In this document: one piece after another, positions 43,134 to 51,813 of the stretch
Layout: every line of letters begins with the position of its first letter
How positions within the stretch are numbered: position 1 is the stretch's first letter
NCBI RefSeq assembly: GCF_017356265.1
Contig: NZ_JAFNAW010000014.1
Span: forward strand, 1 to 64,000
Direction of reading: 5' to 3'
DNA from: Paracoccus fontiphilus
GTDB taxonomy: Bacteria > Pseudomonadota > Alphaproteobacteria > Rhodobacterales > Rhodobacteraceae
Length of the DNA: 64,000 bases
Position numbers and translations under genes: made by a program
The notes under the pieces: model-generated
What the model was told of the DNA's origin: nothing
Seen by the model: the letters and a program-made list of their open reading frames with translations, nothing else
Databases searched by the model: none

Positions 43134-43141
43134 CATTTTGC

Positions 43142-44314
43142 CTAGCGTTCGATGCACATCGCGACGCCCATGCCGCCGCCGATGCACAGCGTGGCAAGGC
43201 CCTTCCTGGCGTCCCGGCGCTTCATCTCGAACAGCAGGGTGTTCAGGACGCGGCAGCCCGAGGCGCCGATCGGGTGGCCGATGGCGATGGCGCCGCCGTT
43301 CACGTTCACGATGTCCGGGTTCCAGCCCATGTCCTTGTTGACGGCGCAGGCCTGGGCGGCAAAGGCCTCGTTCGCCTCGACCAGATCCAGATCCTGGACG
43401 GACCAGCCCGCCTTTTCCAGCGCCTTGCGGCTGGCCGGGATCGGGCCGGTGCCCATGATCGCCGGATCAAGCCCCGCCGTGGCCCAGGACGCGATACGGG
43501 CCAGCGGCGTCAGGCCGCGCAGGTTCGCCTCTTCCTCGGTCATGACCATCACCGCCGCCGCGCCGTCGTTCAGGCCCGATGCGTTGCCCGCCGTGACCGA
43601 TCCGTCCTTGGAAAAGGCCGGGCGCAGCTTCTGCATGGCGTCGATGGCCGCGCCGTGGCGGATGTATTCGTCCTTGTCCACCACCGTGTCGCCCTTGCGG
43701 GTCTTGACGGTGTAGGCCACGATCTCGTCGTCGAAGCGGCCCGCCTTCTGCGCCGCCTCGGCCTTGTTCTGCGATCCGACCGCGAACTCGTCCTGCTGGT
43801 CGCGGCTGATCTGCCACTTCTGCGCGACGTTTTCCGCCGTGGTGCCCATGTGGTAGTTGTTGAAGGCGTCCCACAGCCCGTCGCGGATCATCGTGTCGAC
43901 CATCTGCATGTCGCCCATCTTCTGGCCCGCGCGCAGATAGGCGGCGTGGGTCGACATCGACATGCTTTCCTGACCGCCCGCCAGCACCACCCGGGCATCG
44001 CCCCCGATCACCTGCTGGGCCGCCAGGGCGACGGTGCGCAGACCGGAACCGCAGACCTGGTTGATCAGCCAGGCAGAGGATTCCTGCGGCAGGCCGGCCT
44101 TGATATGAGCCTGGCGGGCAGGGTTCTGGCCTTGGCCGGCGGTCAGCACCTGGCCCAGGATGGTCTCGTCGACCTCGGCGGGATCGATCCCGGCGCGGGC
44201 CACGACCTCCTTCAGGACGGCAGCGCCCAGGTCATGCGCCGGAATGTTGGCGAATGATCCCAGAAAGCTGCCGACCGGAGTGCGGGCGGCGGAAACGATT
44301 ACGGCTTTGGTCAT
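43142..44314 (-). CDS. phaA: Acetyl-CoA C-acetyltransferase (beta-ketothiolase)
   Basis: A 390-residue thiolase that condenses two acetyl-CoA to acetoacetyl-CoA. The acylated Cys is in [17 protein letters not shown] (about 84-100), [16 protein letters not shown] (about 346-361) gives the catalytic His, and [14 protein letters not shown] ends the protein with the second Cys. The length is standard. It forms an operon with phaB. Its product also starts the ethylmalonyl-CoA pathway in which mcd acts. Confidence 0.96.
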   Translation of the reverse strand: MTKAVIVSAARTPVGSFLGSFANIPAHDLGAAVLKEVVARAGIDPAEVDETILGQVLTAGQGQNPARQAHIKAGLPQESSAWLINQVCGSGLRTVALAAQQVIGGDARVVLAGGQESMSMSTHAAYLRAGQKMGDMQMVDTMIRDGLWDAFNNYHMGTTAENVAQKWQISRDQQDEFAVGSQNKAEAAQKAGRFDDEIVAYTVKTRKGDTVVDKDEYIRHGAAIDAMQKLRPAFSKDGSVTAGNASGLNDGAAAVMVMTEEEANLRGLTPLARIASWATAGLDPAIMGTGPIPASRKALEKAGWSVQDLDLVEANEAFAAQACAVNKDMGWNPDIVNVNGGAIAIGHPIGASGCRVLNTLLFEMKRRDARKGLATLCIGGGMGVAMCIER

Positions 44315-44415
44315 GGCGGGCTCCTTCCCTTGAGGCCAGACAGCTGGCGAATCGAGGACAGGATGCGGGTTCGTGTCGTGGCGTCAAGCACATCAGCCAA
44401 AGGTTGCAGTCCGCC

Positions 44416-45234
44416 CTATCGCAGCGCAACCGACGGAGGTGACTTCCACGGCGGCGCAATGGTCGGCGCCCCGAAGTAATAGCCTTGCAGGCAGTCGATG
44501 CCGCTGTCGATGAGGAAGCTGGCATCGTCGGCGGTCTCGACCATTTCGGCCACCGTGAACATGTCGAAGTGATGCGCGATCGACATCAGGGCTTGCGTCA
44601 GAACCTGATTGTCCGGATGGGTCGAGATCTCGCGGATGAACTGACCGTCGATCTTGATCATGTCGAAGCAGAAATCCCGCAGGTACCGGAAAGAGGTGTA
44701 GCCCGCGCCGAAGTCGTCAAGCGCCAGGCTGATTCCATGGCGCTGCACCTCGCGCATGAAGGACTTGACCTCGTCCGGCATGTCCATGGCCGAGCTTTCC
44801 GTGATCTCCAGGATCAGTCGTTCCACGGCCTGCGGGTCGGCGGCGGCGCCGTCGCGCAGGATCTGCATCCAGGCGGGATAGCCGATGGATCGCGCCGACA
44901 TGTTGATCGACAGCCGCAAGGAAGGCTCCTCGGACAGGGCCTGCAGGCCCAGCGACAGCGACAGGCAGTCGATCTGCCGCCCCAGTTCCGTAGTCTCGGC
45001 CACCGGCATGAAGTCGCGCAGGGGCACCATGCGCCCCGATTCGTCGATGATGCGGATCAGCCCCTCGTAAAAGGCCGGGCGGTTGGTCCGCTCCGCCTGA
45101 ACGACAGGCTGGAAGGCCAGAACCCCGTTGCCCTTTTCGACGGCATTCCGGACCAGCGGCAGGGTCAGCCTGCTTTGCTGGTCCATCGCATATTGCAGCG
45201 GAGAGCCCTTGGCGGGCGGGTTCGCGTCGGTCAC
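44416..45234 (-). CDS. EAL domain cyclic-di-GMP phosphodiesterase
   Basis: A 272-residue protein that is almost entirely one EAL domain, without GGDEF, PAS or membrane segments. Catalytic and metal residues appear intact: Glu in YEGLIR (about 57; EGL in place of EAL), Asn in SINMSARS (111), Glu in LEITESS (146), Asp-Asp in ALDDFGAG (173-174), Lys in IKIDGQF (194), Glu in VAEMVET (230) and Gln in LQGYYFG (250). So hydrolysis of c-di-GMP to pGpG is likely. The first 35 residues are unassigned. The gene stands alone between phaA and tag; input signal unknown. Confidence 0.9.
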   Translation of the reverse strand: MTDANPPAKGSPLQYAMDQQSRLTLPLVRNAVEKGNGVLAFQPVVQAERTNRPAFYEGLIRIIDESGRMVPLRDFMPVAETTELGRQIDCLSLSLGLQALSEEPSLRLSINMSARSIGYPAWMQILRDGAAADPQAVERLILEITESSAMDMPDEVKSFMREVQRHGISLALDDFGAGYTSFRYLRDFCFDMIKIDGQFIREISTHPDNQVLTQALMSIAHHFDMFTVAEMVETADDASFLIDSGIDCLQGYYFGAPTIAPPWKSPPSVALR

Positions 45235-45334
45235 GTCTGCCCCTCGTTACGCAAATCGGTCACGGCCGTTATGGCGACAATCGCCTAATTCGCGGTAAAC
45301 GGGCAGGGATTTCTGGATAAAGGTTTAACGCTTC

Positions 45335-45913
45335 ATGACCAGCCGCTGCACCTGGTGCGGGACCGATCCGCTTTATGTCGCCTATCACGACACCGAATGG
45401 GGCGTGCCGGAATATGATGGGCGCGCCTTGTGGGAAAAGCTGGTGCTTGACGGCTTTCAGGCGGGCCTGTCCTGGATCACCATCCTGCGCAAGCGCGACG
45501 CCTTCCGCGAGGAGTTCGAGGGCTTCGACCCCGAGCGGGTGGCCCGCTGGGACGCCGCGCGCATCGACCGCGCGCTGCAGAACCCCGGCATCATCCGTCA
45601 TCGCGGCAAGATCGAATCAACCGTGAAGGGCGCGCGGCTTTACCTGGACATCCAGGCGCAAGAGGGCTTTGCCCCCTTCCTGTGGGCCTTCGTGGGCGGC
45701 AGGCCCATCCAGAACCATTTCGCCAGCATGGCCGAGGTGCCGACCGCCACGCCCGAATCGACGGCCATGTCGAAGGCGCTGAAGAAGCGCGGCTTCACCT
45801 TCTGCGGGCCGGTCATCACCTATGCCTTCATGCAGGCGACGGGCATGGTGAACGACCATGTCACCACCTGCCACCGCCATGCCCCGCTCAGTCGGCCAGA
45901 AGCTGGCGGATGA
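45335..45913 (+). CDS. tag: DNA-3-methyladenine glycosylase I
   Basis: A 192-residue base-excision glycosylase that removes 3-methyladenine. The N-terminal RCTWCGTDPLYVAYHDTEWGVP (about 4-25) carries two zinc ligands (Cys5 and a His) and the lid, and the second zinc half is near the C-terminus (MVNDHVTTCHRH). The substrate pocket region GFQAGLSWITILRKRDAFRE (about 40-59) is typical. Its 3' end overlaps the opposing tlpA-like gene by 26 bases. Confidence 0.95.
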   Translation: MTSRCTWCGTDPLYVAYHDTEWGVPEYDGRALWEKLVLDGFQAGLSWITILRKRDAFREEFEGFDPERVARWDAARIDRALQNPGIIRHRGKIESTVKGARLYLDIQAQEGFAPFLWAFVGGRPIQNHFASMAEVPTATPESTAMSKALKKRGFTFCGPVITYAFMQATGMVNDHVTTCHRHAPLSRPEAGG

Positions 45914-46436
45914 CGGCCTTGGCGGGTTCGCTGGTCCAGTCGGCCTCGCCCAGCAGGCGCGCGACCTCGTTTCCGTCGCGGTCGATCAGCACCGTGACCG
46001 GCAGGCCCACCACGCCCATGCCGCGGGCAAGCTGCTGGCGTGGATCCAGCAGGACGGGCAGGTTCTTCAACCCGGTTTCCTCGTAGAACTTGTCGATCTT
46101 CTCGGGCGCGTTGCGGCCGGTGGCGATGGGGACGACGGTGAAATCCTCGCCCCCCATCTCGGATTGCAGGGCGTCCAGAGAGGGCATTTCCTCGCGGCAC
46201 GGGGCGCACCAGGTGGCCCAGAAGTTCAGCAGCACGACCTTGCCCTTGTGGTCGGCAAGGCGGTGGGTGCCGCCGTCGGGATCGGTGTACTCGATGTCCG
46301 ACACGGGCCCGGGTTCCTCGATCGGGACCAGCTTGACCAGGCCCTCGTCCTTGGCGGCCTGCCAGTCAACGGGGCCCGCGAAGGCGGCGTTTGCACCGAA
46401 AAGCAGTGCCGTATAAAGCAGGGCGGAACGCAGCAT
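45888..46436 (-). CDS. TlpA-like thiol:disulfide oxidoreductase
   Basis: A 182-residue periplasmic thioredoxin-fold protein with a signal peptide ([15 protein letters not shown], about 6-20). The active site is [17 protein letters not shown] (WCAPC, about 73-77) and the cis-Pro region is [20 protein letters not shown] lies 5 bases upstream of the ATG at 46436. TlpA-type proteins reduce apo-cytochromes or copper sites in Sco/CcmG-like roles. It is divergent from argH with 22 bases between starts, a gap that must hold both promoters or share them with upstream ones. Convergent overlap of 26 bases with tag. Confidence 0.92.
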   Translation of the reverse strand: MLRSALLYTALLFGANAAFAGPVDWQAAKDEGLVKLVPIEEPGPVSDIEYTDPDGGTHRLADHKGKVVLLNFWATWCAPCREEMPSLDALQSEMGGEDFTVVPIATGRNAPEKIDKFYEETGLKNLPVLLDPRQQLARGMGVVGLPVTVLIDRDGNEVARLLGEADWTSEPAKAVIRQLLAD

Positions 46437-46458
46437 GAGACCTCCGAAGGACGCGAGA

Positions 46459-47862
46459 ATGACCGACCGGCCGCAACAGGATTCCGCCAACAGCATGTGG
46501 GGCGGGCGCTTCGCCGCAGGTCCCGACGCGATCATGGAGGCGATCAACGCCTCGATCGGATTCGACCGGCGGCTCTACGCCCAGGATATCCGGGGCAGCC
46601 GTGCCCATGCGGCGATGCTTGCCGCGCAGGGCATCATCAGCACTAGCGACGCCGACGCCATCAGGGAAGGCCTGCTCACCGTCTTGTCAGAGATCGAGGC
46701 GGGCGATTTCCCCTTCCGTACCGCCTTGGAAGACATCCACATGAATGTGGAGGCCCGGCTGAAGGAGATCATCGGAGAGCCCGCAGGCCGCCTGCACACG
46801 GGGCGGTCGCGCAACGATCAGGTCGCGACCGACTTCCGCCTGTGGGTGCGCGACCAGTGCGATGCGGCGATCGACGCGCTGCAGGCGCTGATCCGCGCCG
46901 CCTTGGCGCAGGCCGAAGCGGGGGCGGACTGGGTGATGCCGGGCTTTACCCATCTGCAGACCGCCCAGCCGGTGACCTGGGGCCACCACATGATGGCCTA
47001 TGTGGAAATGTTCGGGCGCGACCTGTCGCGCTTCCAGGACGCGCGGCGGCGGATGAACGAATCGCCCCTGGGCGCGGCGGCGTTGGCGGGAACCGGCTAT
47101 CCCATCGACCGCCACGCGACCGCGCAGGCGCTGGGCTTCGATGCCCCCATGGCCAACAGCCTGGACGCGGTGTCGGATCGCGATTTCGCCCTGGAGTTCC
47201 TGTCGGCGTCCTCCATCTGCGCCGTCCACCTGTCGCGGCTGGCCGAGGAACTGGTGATCTGGTCGTCCGCGCAGTTCCGCTTCGTGTCGATGTCGGACAA
47301 GTGGTCCACCGGGTCGTCGATCATGCCCCAGAAGCGCAACCCCGACGCCGCCGAGCTGATCCGCGCCAAGATCGGCCGCATCCTGGGGGCGACGGTCGCG
47401 CTGTTCACGGTGATGAAGGGCCTGCCGCTGGCCTATTCCAAGGACATGCAGGAAGACAAGGAGCAGGTCTTTGATGCCGCCGACAGCCTGATGCTGGCCC
47501 TGGCCGCGATGACCGGGATGCTGTCCGACCTGACCGCCAACCGCGACAGGATGGAGGCTGCCGCGTCGGCGGGCTTCTCGACCGCGACGGACCTGGCCGA
47601 CTGGCTGGTGCGAGAGCTTGGCCTGCCGTTCCGCGATGCCCATCATGTCACCGGCTCGCTGGTGGCCCTGGCCGAGAAGAAGGGCTGCGACCTGCCCGAC
47701 CTTTCGCTTGCCGAGATGCAGGGGGTCCATGCGGGGATCACCGACAAGGTTTTCGGCGTATTGGGCGTTCACAACTCGGTCGCGTCGCGGCAAAGCTATG
47801 GCGGCACGGCGCCCGATCAGGTGCGCGCGCAGATCAACCGCTGGAAAGGAAAGCTGGCATGA
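46459..47862 (+). CDS. argH: Argininosuccinate lyase
   Basis: A 467-residue enzyme that splits argininosuccinate to arginine and fumarate, the last step of arginine synthesis. Signatures are [14 protein letters not shown] (about 13-26), [18 protein letters not shown] (about 113-130) and the fumarase-superfamily loop [18 protein letters not shown] (about 285-302). GAAGGA sits 7 bases before the ATG at 46459. The stop overlaps the next ATG, so argH, the small lipoprotein and lysA are one coupled unit. Confidence 0.97.
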   Translation: MTDRPQQDSANSMWGGRFAAGPDAIMEAINASIGFDRRLYAQDIRGSRAHAAMLAAQGIISTSDADAIREGLLTVLSEIEAGDFPFRTALEDIHMNVEARLKEIIGEPAGRLHTGRSRNDQVATDFRLWVRDQCDAAIDALQALIRAALAQAEAGADWVMPGFTHLQTAQPVTWGHHMMAYVEMFGRDLSRFQDARRRMNESPLGAAALAGTGYPIDRHATAQALGFDAPMANSLDAVSDRDFALEFLSASSICAVHLSRLAEELVIWSSAQFRFVSMSDKWSTGSSIMPQKRNPDAAELIRAKIGRILGATVALFTVMKGLPLAYSKDMQEDKEQVFDAADSLMLALAAMTGMLSDLTANRDRMEAAASAGFSTATDLADWLVRELGLPFRDAHHVTGSLVALAEKKGCDLPDLSLAEMQGVHAGITDKVFGVLGVHNSVASRQSYGGTAPDQVRAQINRWKGKLA

Positions 47863-48008
47863 AACGGATTGCAATTCTGGCGGTGATGGCCGTGGCGGCC
47901 TGCGGCGTCGATGGCCCGCCCGAACGGCCTGCGGCGCCCAAGACCGCGCCGAAATCCAATGTCTCGATTTCCGGGCACGCCACCATGGGCGTGATCACGG
48001 AGCTGTAG
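47859..48008 (+). CDS. LptM-like small lipoprotein
   Basis: A 49-residue lipoprotein. The signal peptide [15 protein letters not shown] ends in a lipobox with Cys 15, followed by [18 protein letters not shown] and a short C-terminal part ATMGVITEL. The CGxxGP start of the mature chain followed by a Pro-rich stretch is what I recall of LptM (YifL), the small lipoprotein that assists disulfide rearrangement of LptD, and like yifL it sits next to lysA/dap genes in many Proteobacteria. The YxP segment of E. coli LptM is missing, so the role is a proposal. ATGA-coupled to argH; lysA starts at the next base after its stop. Confidence 0.75.
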   Translation: MKRIAILAVMAVAACGVDGPPERPAAPKTAPKSNVSISGHATMGVITEL

Positions 48009-49274
48009 GTGGATCACTTCAACTATCGTGACGGTGAGCTTTGCGCCGAGGATGTGCCCCTGTCGCGCATCGCGGAGGCTGTCGGCACGCCGGTCTATGT
48101 CTATTCCGCAGCCACCCTGACACGGCACTTCGGCCTGTTCCGGCAGGCGCTGGACTGGACGGACCACCTGGTCTGCTTTGCCGTCAAGGCCAACAGCAAC
48201 CTGGCCGTGCTGAAGCTGCTGGGCGATCTGGGCGCCGGGATGGACGTGGTCTCGGGCGGCGAATACGCGCGCGCCAAGGCGGCGGGCGTGCCCGGTGACC
48301 GGATCGTCTTTTCCGGCGTCGGCAAGACGATGGCCGAGATGCGCCAGGCCATCGAAGGCGGCATCCGCCAGTTCAACATCGAGAGCGAGCCCGAGATGCT
48401 CGCGCTGTCTGCCCTGGCTGCCAGCATGGGCGCGACGGTGCCGGTGGCGATCCGGGTGAATCCGGACGTGGACGCCAGGACCCATGAGAAGATCGCCACG
48501 GGCAAGTCCGAGAACAAGTTCGGCATCCCTATCGCCCGCGCGCGCGAGGTCTATGCCGAGGCAGCACGCCTGCCCGGATTGCAGGTGGTGGGCGTGGACG
48601 TGCATATCGGCAGCCAGTTGACCGACCTCGACCCCTATCGCGCGGCCTATGCCAAGGTGGCGGACCTGACCAGCGTGCTGCGGGCCGACGGCCATGCCAT
48701 CACCCGGCTGGATCTGGGCGGCGGCCTGGGCATTCCCTACCGCCGCGACAACAATGCCCCGCCCTTGCCGCTCGAATACGGCGCGGTGATCCGCGAGACG
48801 GTGGGCGATCTGGGCTGCGAGATCGAGATCGAGCCCGGCCGCAACATCGTCGGCAATGCCGGGGTCCTTCTCAGCGAAGTGATCTATGTGAAGAAGGGCG
48901 AGGGTCGCGATTTCCTGATCGTGGATGCCGCGATGAACGATCTGGCGCGCCCGGCCATGTATGGGGCACATCACGACATCGTGCCGGTCCGCGAACCGGC
49001 GGTCGGCGCGCCGGTCAGGCCCTTCGACGTGGTGGGTCCGGTCTGCGAATCGGGCGACACCTTCCAGAAGGGTGCCCATCTGCCCGACATGGCGGCAGGC
49101 GACCTGATCGCCTTCCGTTCGGCGGGAGCTTACGGGGCCGTGATGGCCTCGGAATACAATTCCCGACCTCTGGTGCCCGAGGTTCTGGTCAGCGGCGATC
49201 ACTTCGCCGTCATCCGGGCGCGACCGACGTTTGAGGAAATGCTGGCCCGGGATAGCATCCCGGAATGGCTTTGA
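48009..49274 (+). CDS. lysA: Diaminopimelate decarboxylase
   Basis: A 421-residue PLP enzyme that converts meso-diaminopimelate to lysine. The PLP Lys is in VCFAVKANSNLAVLKLLGDLG (about 54-74, Lys about 60). The Gly-rich loop RLDLGGGLGIPYR (about 233-245) and the substrate Cys region GPVCESGDTF (about 342-351) are as expected, with EPGRNIVGNAG near 277. The start is GTG at 48009, directly behind the lipoprotein stop; no independent ribosome binding site is evident, suggesting coupled translation. Repeat copy D follows the stop. Confidence 0.96.
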   Translation: MDHFNYRDGELCAEDVPLSRIAEAVGTPVYVYSAATLTRHFGLFRQALDWTDHLVCFAVKANSNLAVLKLLGDLGAGMDVVSGGEYARAKAAGVPGDRIVFSGVGKTMAEMRQAIEGGIRQFNIESEPEMLALSALAASMGATVPVAIRVNPDVDARTHEKIATGKSENKFGIPIARAREVYAEAARLPGLQVVGVDVHIGSQLTDLDPYRAAYAKVADLTSVLRADGHAITRLDLGGGLGIPYRRDNNAPPLPLEYGAVIRETVGDLGCEIEIEPGRNIVGNAGVLLSEVIYVKKGEGRDFLIVDAAMNDLARPAMYGAHHDIVPVREPAVGAPVRPFDVVGPVCESGDTFQKGAHLPDMAAGDLIAFRSAGAYGAVMASEYNSRPLVPEVLVSGDHFAVIRARPTFEEMLARDSIPEWL

Positions 49275-51805
49275 CGCGGCACTCCGATGTGACGTCGCAG
49301 CCGGGGGCTGTCGGCCCCCGGACCCCCGAGGGTATTTGGACAACGAAGAAGGGGCCTGTCGCCCGTGCCCTGCACCTGACCCGCTGGGGAATGGTGTGGG
49401 AACAGGCGGCGCGGGCCTTCTGGCCGCTGGCGACCGTGCTGGCGCTGGTCTTTGCCGCCTTCGCGCTGGGCATCGTGGCAGCGGTGCCGGTGCCGGTGCT
49501 GCCCTGGCTGGCCGGCGCCGTCCTGCTGGGGCTTGTCTGGACCGCGATCCGGGCCGGGATGCGCTTTCGCCGCACCCGCATGGCCGATGCCGTGGATCGG
49601 CTGGATCGCACCCTGCCCGGGCGCCCACTGGCGGCGCTGTCCGACCGGGCGGCCATCGGGGGGGAGGGCGCCCTGTGGCAGGCGCATCTGGCGCAGATGC
49701 AGGCGCGCGCGGCGCGGGCACGCGCGGTTCGCCCCGATGCAGGATTGGCGCGGCGCGACCCCTTTGCCCTTCGGCTGGCGGGGTTGGTTGCGCTTGTGAT
49801 GGCGCTGGTCTTTGGCGGCGCGGCGCAGATGGGGCAGGGGATAGAGGCGCTGGCCGCCACCGTGTCCAGGCCCCTTTTCGCCGACCCGGTGCCGACCGGG
49901 CCAAGCTGGGAAGGCTGGGCGGAGCCCCCGGCCTATACGCGCCGGCTGACGATCTATCTCAACGCCCTGGCCGAGGGGCAGGTGCTGGAACTGCCGAAGG
50001 GAAGCGCGGTCACCTTCCGCCTTTACGGCGAGGGGGCGTCGGTGACGCAGGATATCGGTCCCGCAACGGCCGCCGATCCCCAGGCGCCCGGCTTCCGGGC
50101 CGAGCAGTCAGGCGCCATCGAGGTCGCGGGCCGTCTCTTCGACGTGACGGTGCTGCCTGATAACGCTCCGGCGATCCGCGCCGGGGCCGCACCCGTGCGG
50201 CGCGCGGACGGCAGGATGGTCCAGGATTTCGAGGCCGAGGACGACCACGGCGTCGCGTCGGGCCAGGCAGTGATTGCGCTGGACCTGGACGCCATCGACC
50301 GCCGCTTCGGCCTTGCCATCGAACCCGAGCCGCGCCAGCCGGTGGAACTGGCCCTGCCCATGCCGAAAGGCAATCGGCAGGACATCAAGGGCCAGTTGAC
50401 CGAGGATCTGTCCCGCCACCCTTGGGCGAACCTGCCGGTCAGCGTCAGCCTGCGCGCCCTGGACGGGATCGAGCAGGTGGGCGAGGCCGCTCCCATGCGC
50501 ACGGTGCTGCCGGGACGGCGGTTCTTCGACCCCATGGCCGCCGCCCTGATCGAGATGCGGCGCGACCTGCTGTGGTCGCGCGACAATGCCGGGCGCAGCG
50601 CCGAGATCCTGCGCGCCGTGACCTGGGCGCCCGAAGGCTTTGTCGAGCAGCCGCTGTATCTGCAGCTGCGCGGCGCCGTGACCCTGCTGGAAGGCGATCC
50701 CCTGACGGACAAGGCGCGCGACGACTTGGCCGAGGCCTTGTGGCAGGCTGCCATCCAGCTTGAGGACGGGGGATTGTCGGATGCCCTGGAACGGATGCGC
50801 CAGGCCCAGCAGAAGCTGTCCGAGGCGATCCGCAACGGCGCCAGCCCCGACGAGATCCAGCGCCTCATGGATGAGCTGAAGGAGGCGACGGATGCCTATA
50901 CCGACATGCTGGCCCAGCAGGGGCAGCAGGACCCGTCCGAGCGGTTCACCAAGGGTCAGCAGGGCCAGCAGATCACGGGCGACCAGATCCAGCAGATGAT
51001 GGACGAGATCCAGCGCCTGATGAACGAGGGCCGCATGGCCGAGGCCCAGGAATTGCTGGAACAGTTCAACCGGATGATGGAAAACCTGCAGGTCCGCCAG
51101 TCGCAGGGCGGCGAAGGGCAGGAAGGCAGCAGCGGCAACCAGCCGATGAACCGCCTGGCCGATACCCTGCGCGAGCAGCAGCGCCTGTCGGACGAGGCGT
51201 TCCGCGACATGCAGGACCAGTTCGGCCAGGGCCAGATGGGCCAGCCTTCGCCCAATGCCCAAGGCTTGGCCGATCGCCAGCGGCAGCTGCGCGAGGAGCT
51301 GGGCCAGCAGCAGGGCCTGCTGCCTGGCCAGGGCTCCGAAGGCGGTGACCAGGCGCGCCGGCAGCTGGACGAGGCGGGCCGCGCGATGGAGGATGCCGAA
51401 CGCGCCCTGCGCGAGGGCGATACCGGCGGCGCCCTGCAGCGCCAGGCGGACGCCATCGAATCGATGCGCGAGGGGATGCGGGCGCTTGGCGACATGCTGA
51501 ACCGGCAAAGCCAGGGCCAGCAGGGCCAGCAAGGCCAGCAGCAGGGACAGGAAGGCCAGCAATCCGGCGGCGGCGACCGCGCGGGCGAGGGGCAGGCCTA
51601 TGACCAGCGTCCGGCGCTGGACCCCTTGGGGCGCCAGCGCGACGGCAATGGCAACGTCATCGCCGGGGGCGACCCCCTGGCCGAGGGCGCCGATCCGGCC
51701 CGACGGGCGCGCGATCTGCTGGATGAAATCCGCCGCCGCAGCGGCCAGCCGGACCGTCCCCAGGACGAACGCGACTATCTGGGACGGTTGCTGGACCGGT
51801 TCTGA
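49265..51805 (+). CDS. DUF4175/TIGR02302 family membrane protein
   Basis: A protein of up to 846 residues. Two or three hydrophobic helices lie near the N-terminus (about 51-90 and 177-198), then a strand-rich extracytoplasmic-looking region. The C-terminal half is helical and very Gln-rich, with tracts such as QQGQQGQQQGQEGQQ near 770, and ends DPARRARDLLDEIRRRSGQPDRPQDE. This is the TIGR02302/DUF4175 family beside lysA in many alphaproteobacteria; function unknown. The ATG at 49265 overlaps lysA by 10 bases, but residues 11-30 are encoded by repeat copy D, so the true start may be at about the ATG 49391. Coordinates show the longest form. Confidence 0.85.
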   Translation: MALTRHSDVTSQPGAVGPRTPEGIWTTKKGPVARALHLTRWGMVWEQAARAFWPLATVLALVFAAFALGIVAAVPVPVLPWLAGAVLLGLVWTAIRAGMRFRRTRMADAVDRLDRTLPGRPLAALSDRAAIGGEGALWQAHLAQMQARAARARAVRPDAGLARRDPFALRLAGLVALVMALVFGGAAQMGQGIEALAATVSRPLFADPVPTGPSWEGWAEPPAYTRRLTIYLNALAEGQVLELPKGSAVTFRLYGEGASVTQDIGPATAADPQAPGFRAEQSGAIEVAGRLFDVTVLPDNAPAIRAGAAPVRRADGRMVQDFEAEDDHGVASGQAVIALDLDAIDRRFGLAIEPEPRQPVELALPMPKGNRQDIKGQLTEDLSRHPWANLPVSVSLRALDGIEQVGEAAPMRTVLPGRRFFDPMAAALIEMRRDLLWSRDNAGRSAEILRAVTWAPEGFVEQPLYLQLRGAVTLLEGDPLTDKARDDLAEALWQAAIQLEDGGLSDALERMRQAQQKLSEAIRNGASPDEIQRLMDELKEATDAYTDMLAQQGQQDPSERFTKGQQGQQITGDQIQQMMDEIQRLMNEGRMAEAQELLEQFNRMMENLQVRQSQGGEGQEGSSGNQPMNRLADTLREQQRLSDEAFRDMQDQFGQGQMGQPSPNAQGLADRQRQLREELGQQQGLLPGQGSEGGDQARRQLDEAGRAMEDAERALREGDTGGALQRQADAIESMREGMRALGDMLNRQSQGQQGQQGQQQGQEGQQSGGGDRAGEGQAYDQRPALDPLGRQRDGNGNVIAGGDPLAEGADPARRARDLLDEIRRRSGQPDRPQDERDYLGRLLDRF
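49301..49352 (+). repeat. Dispersed element, copy D
   Basis: CCGGGGGC (49301-49308), loop TGTCG, GCCCCCGG (49314-49321), then ACCCCCGAG and the tail GGTATTTGGACAACGAAGAA (49331-49350). The 21-base core including the preceding G is identical to copy B. It starts 27 bases after the lysA stop and runs through the open frame of the DUF4175 gene. Confidence 0.8.
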
Positions 51806-51813
51806 TCAGCGGG

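Noticed and set aside
44359-44387. TTGACG upstream of phaA as promoter
   Set aside because: At 17 bases spacing the -10 position reads ATCCTG, which has no match to the consensus; too weak to list.
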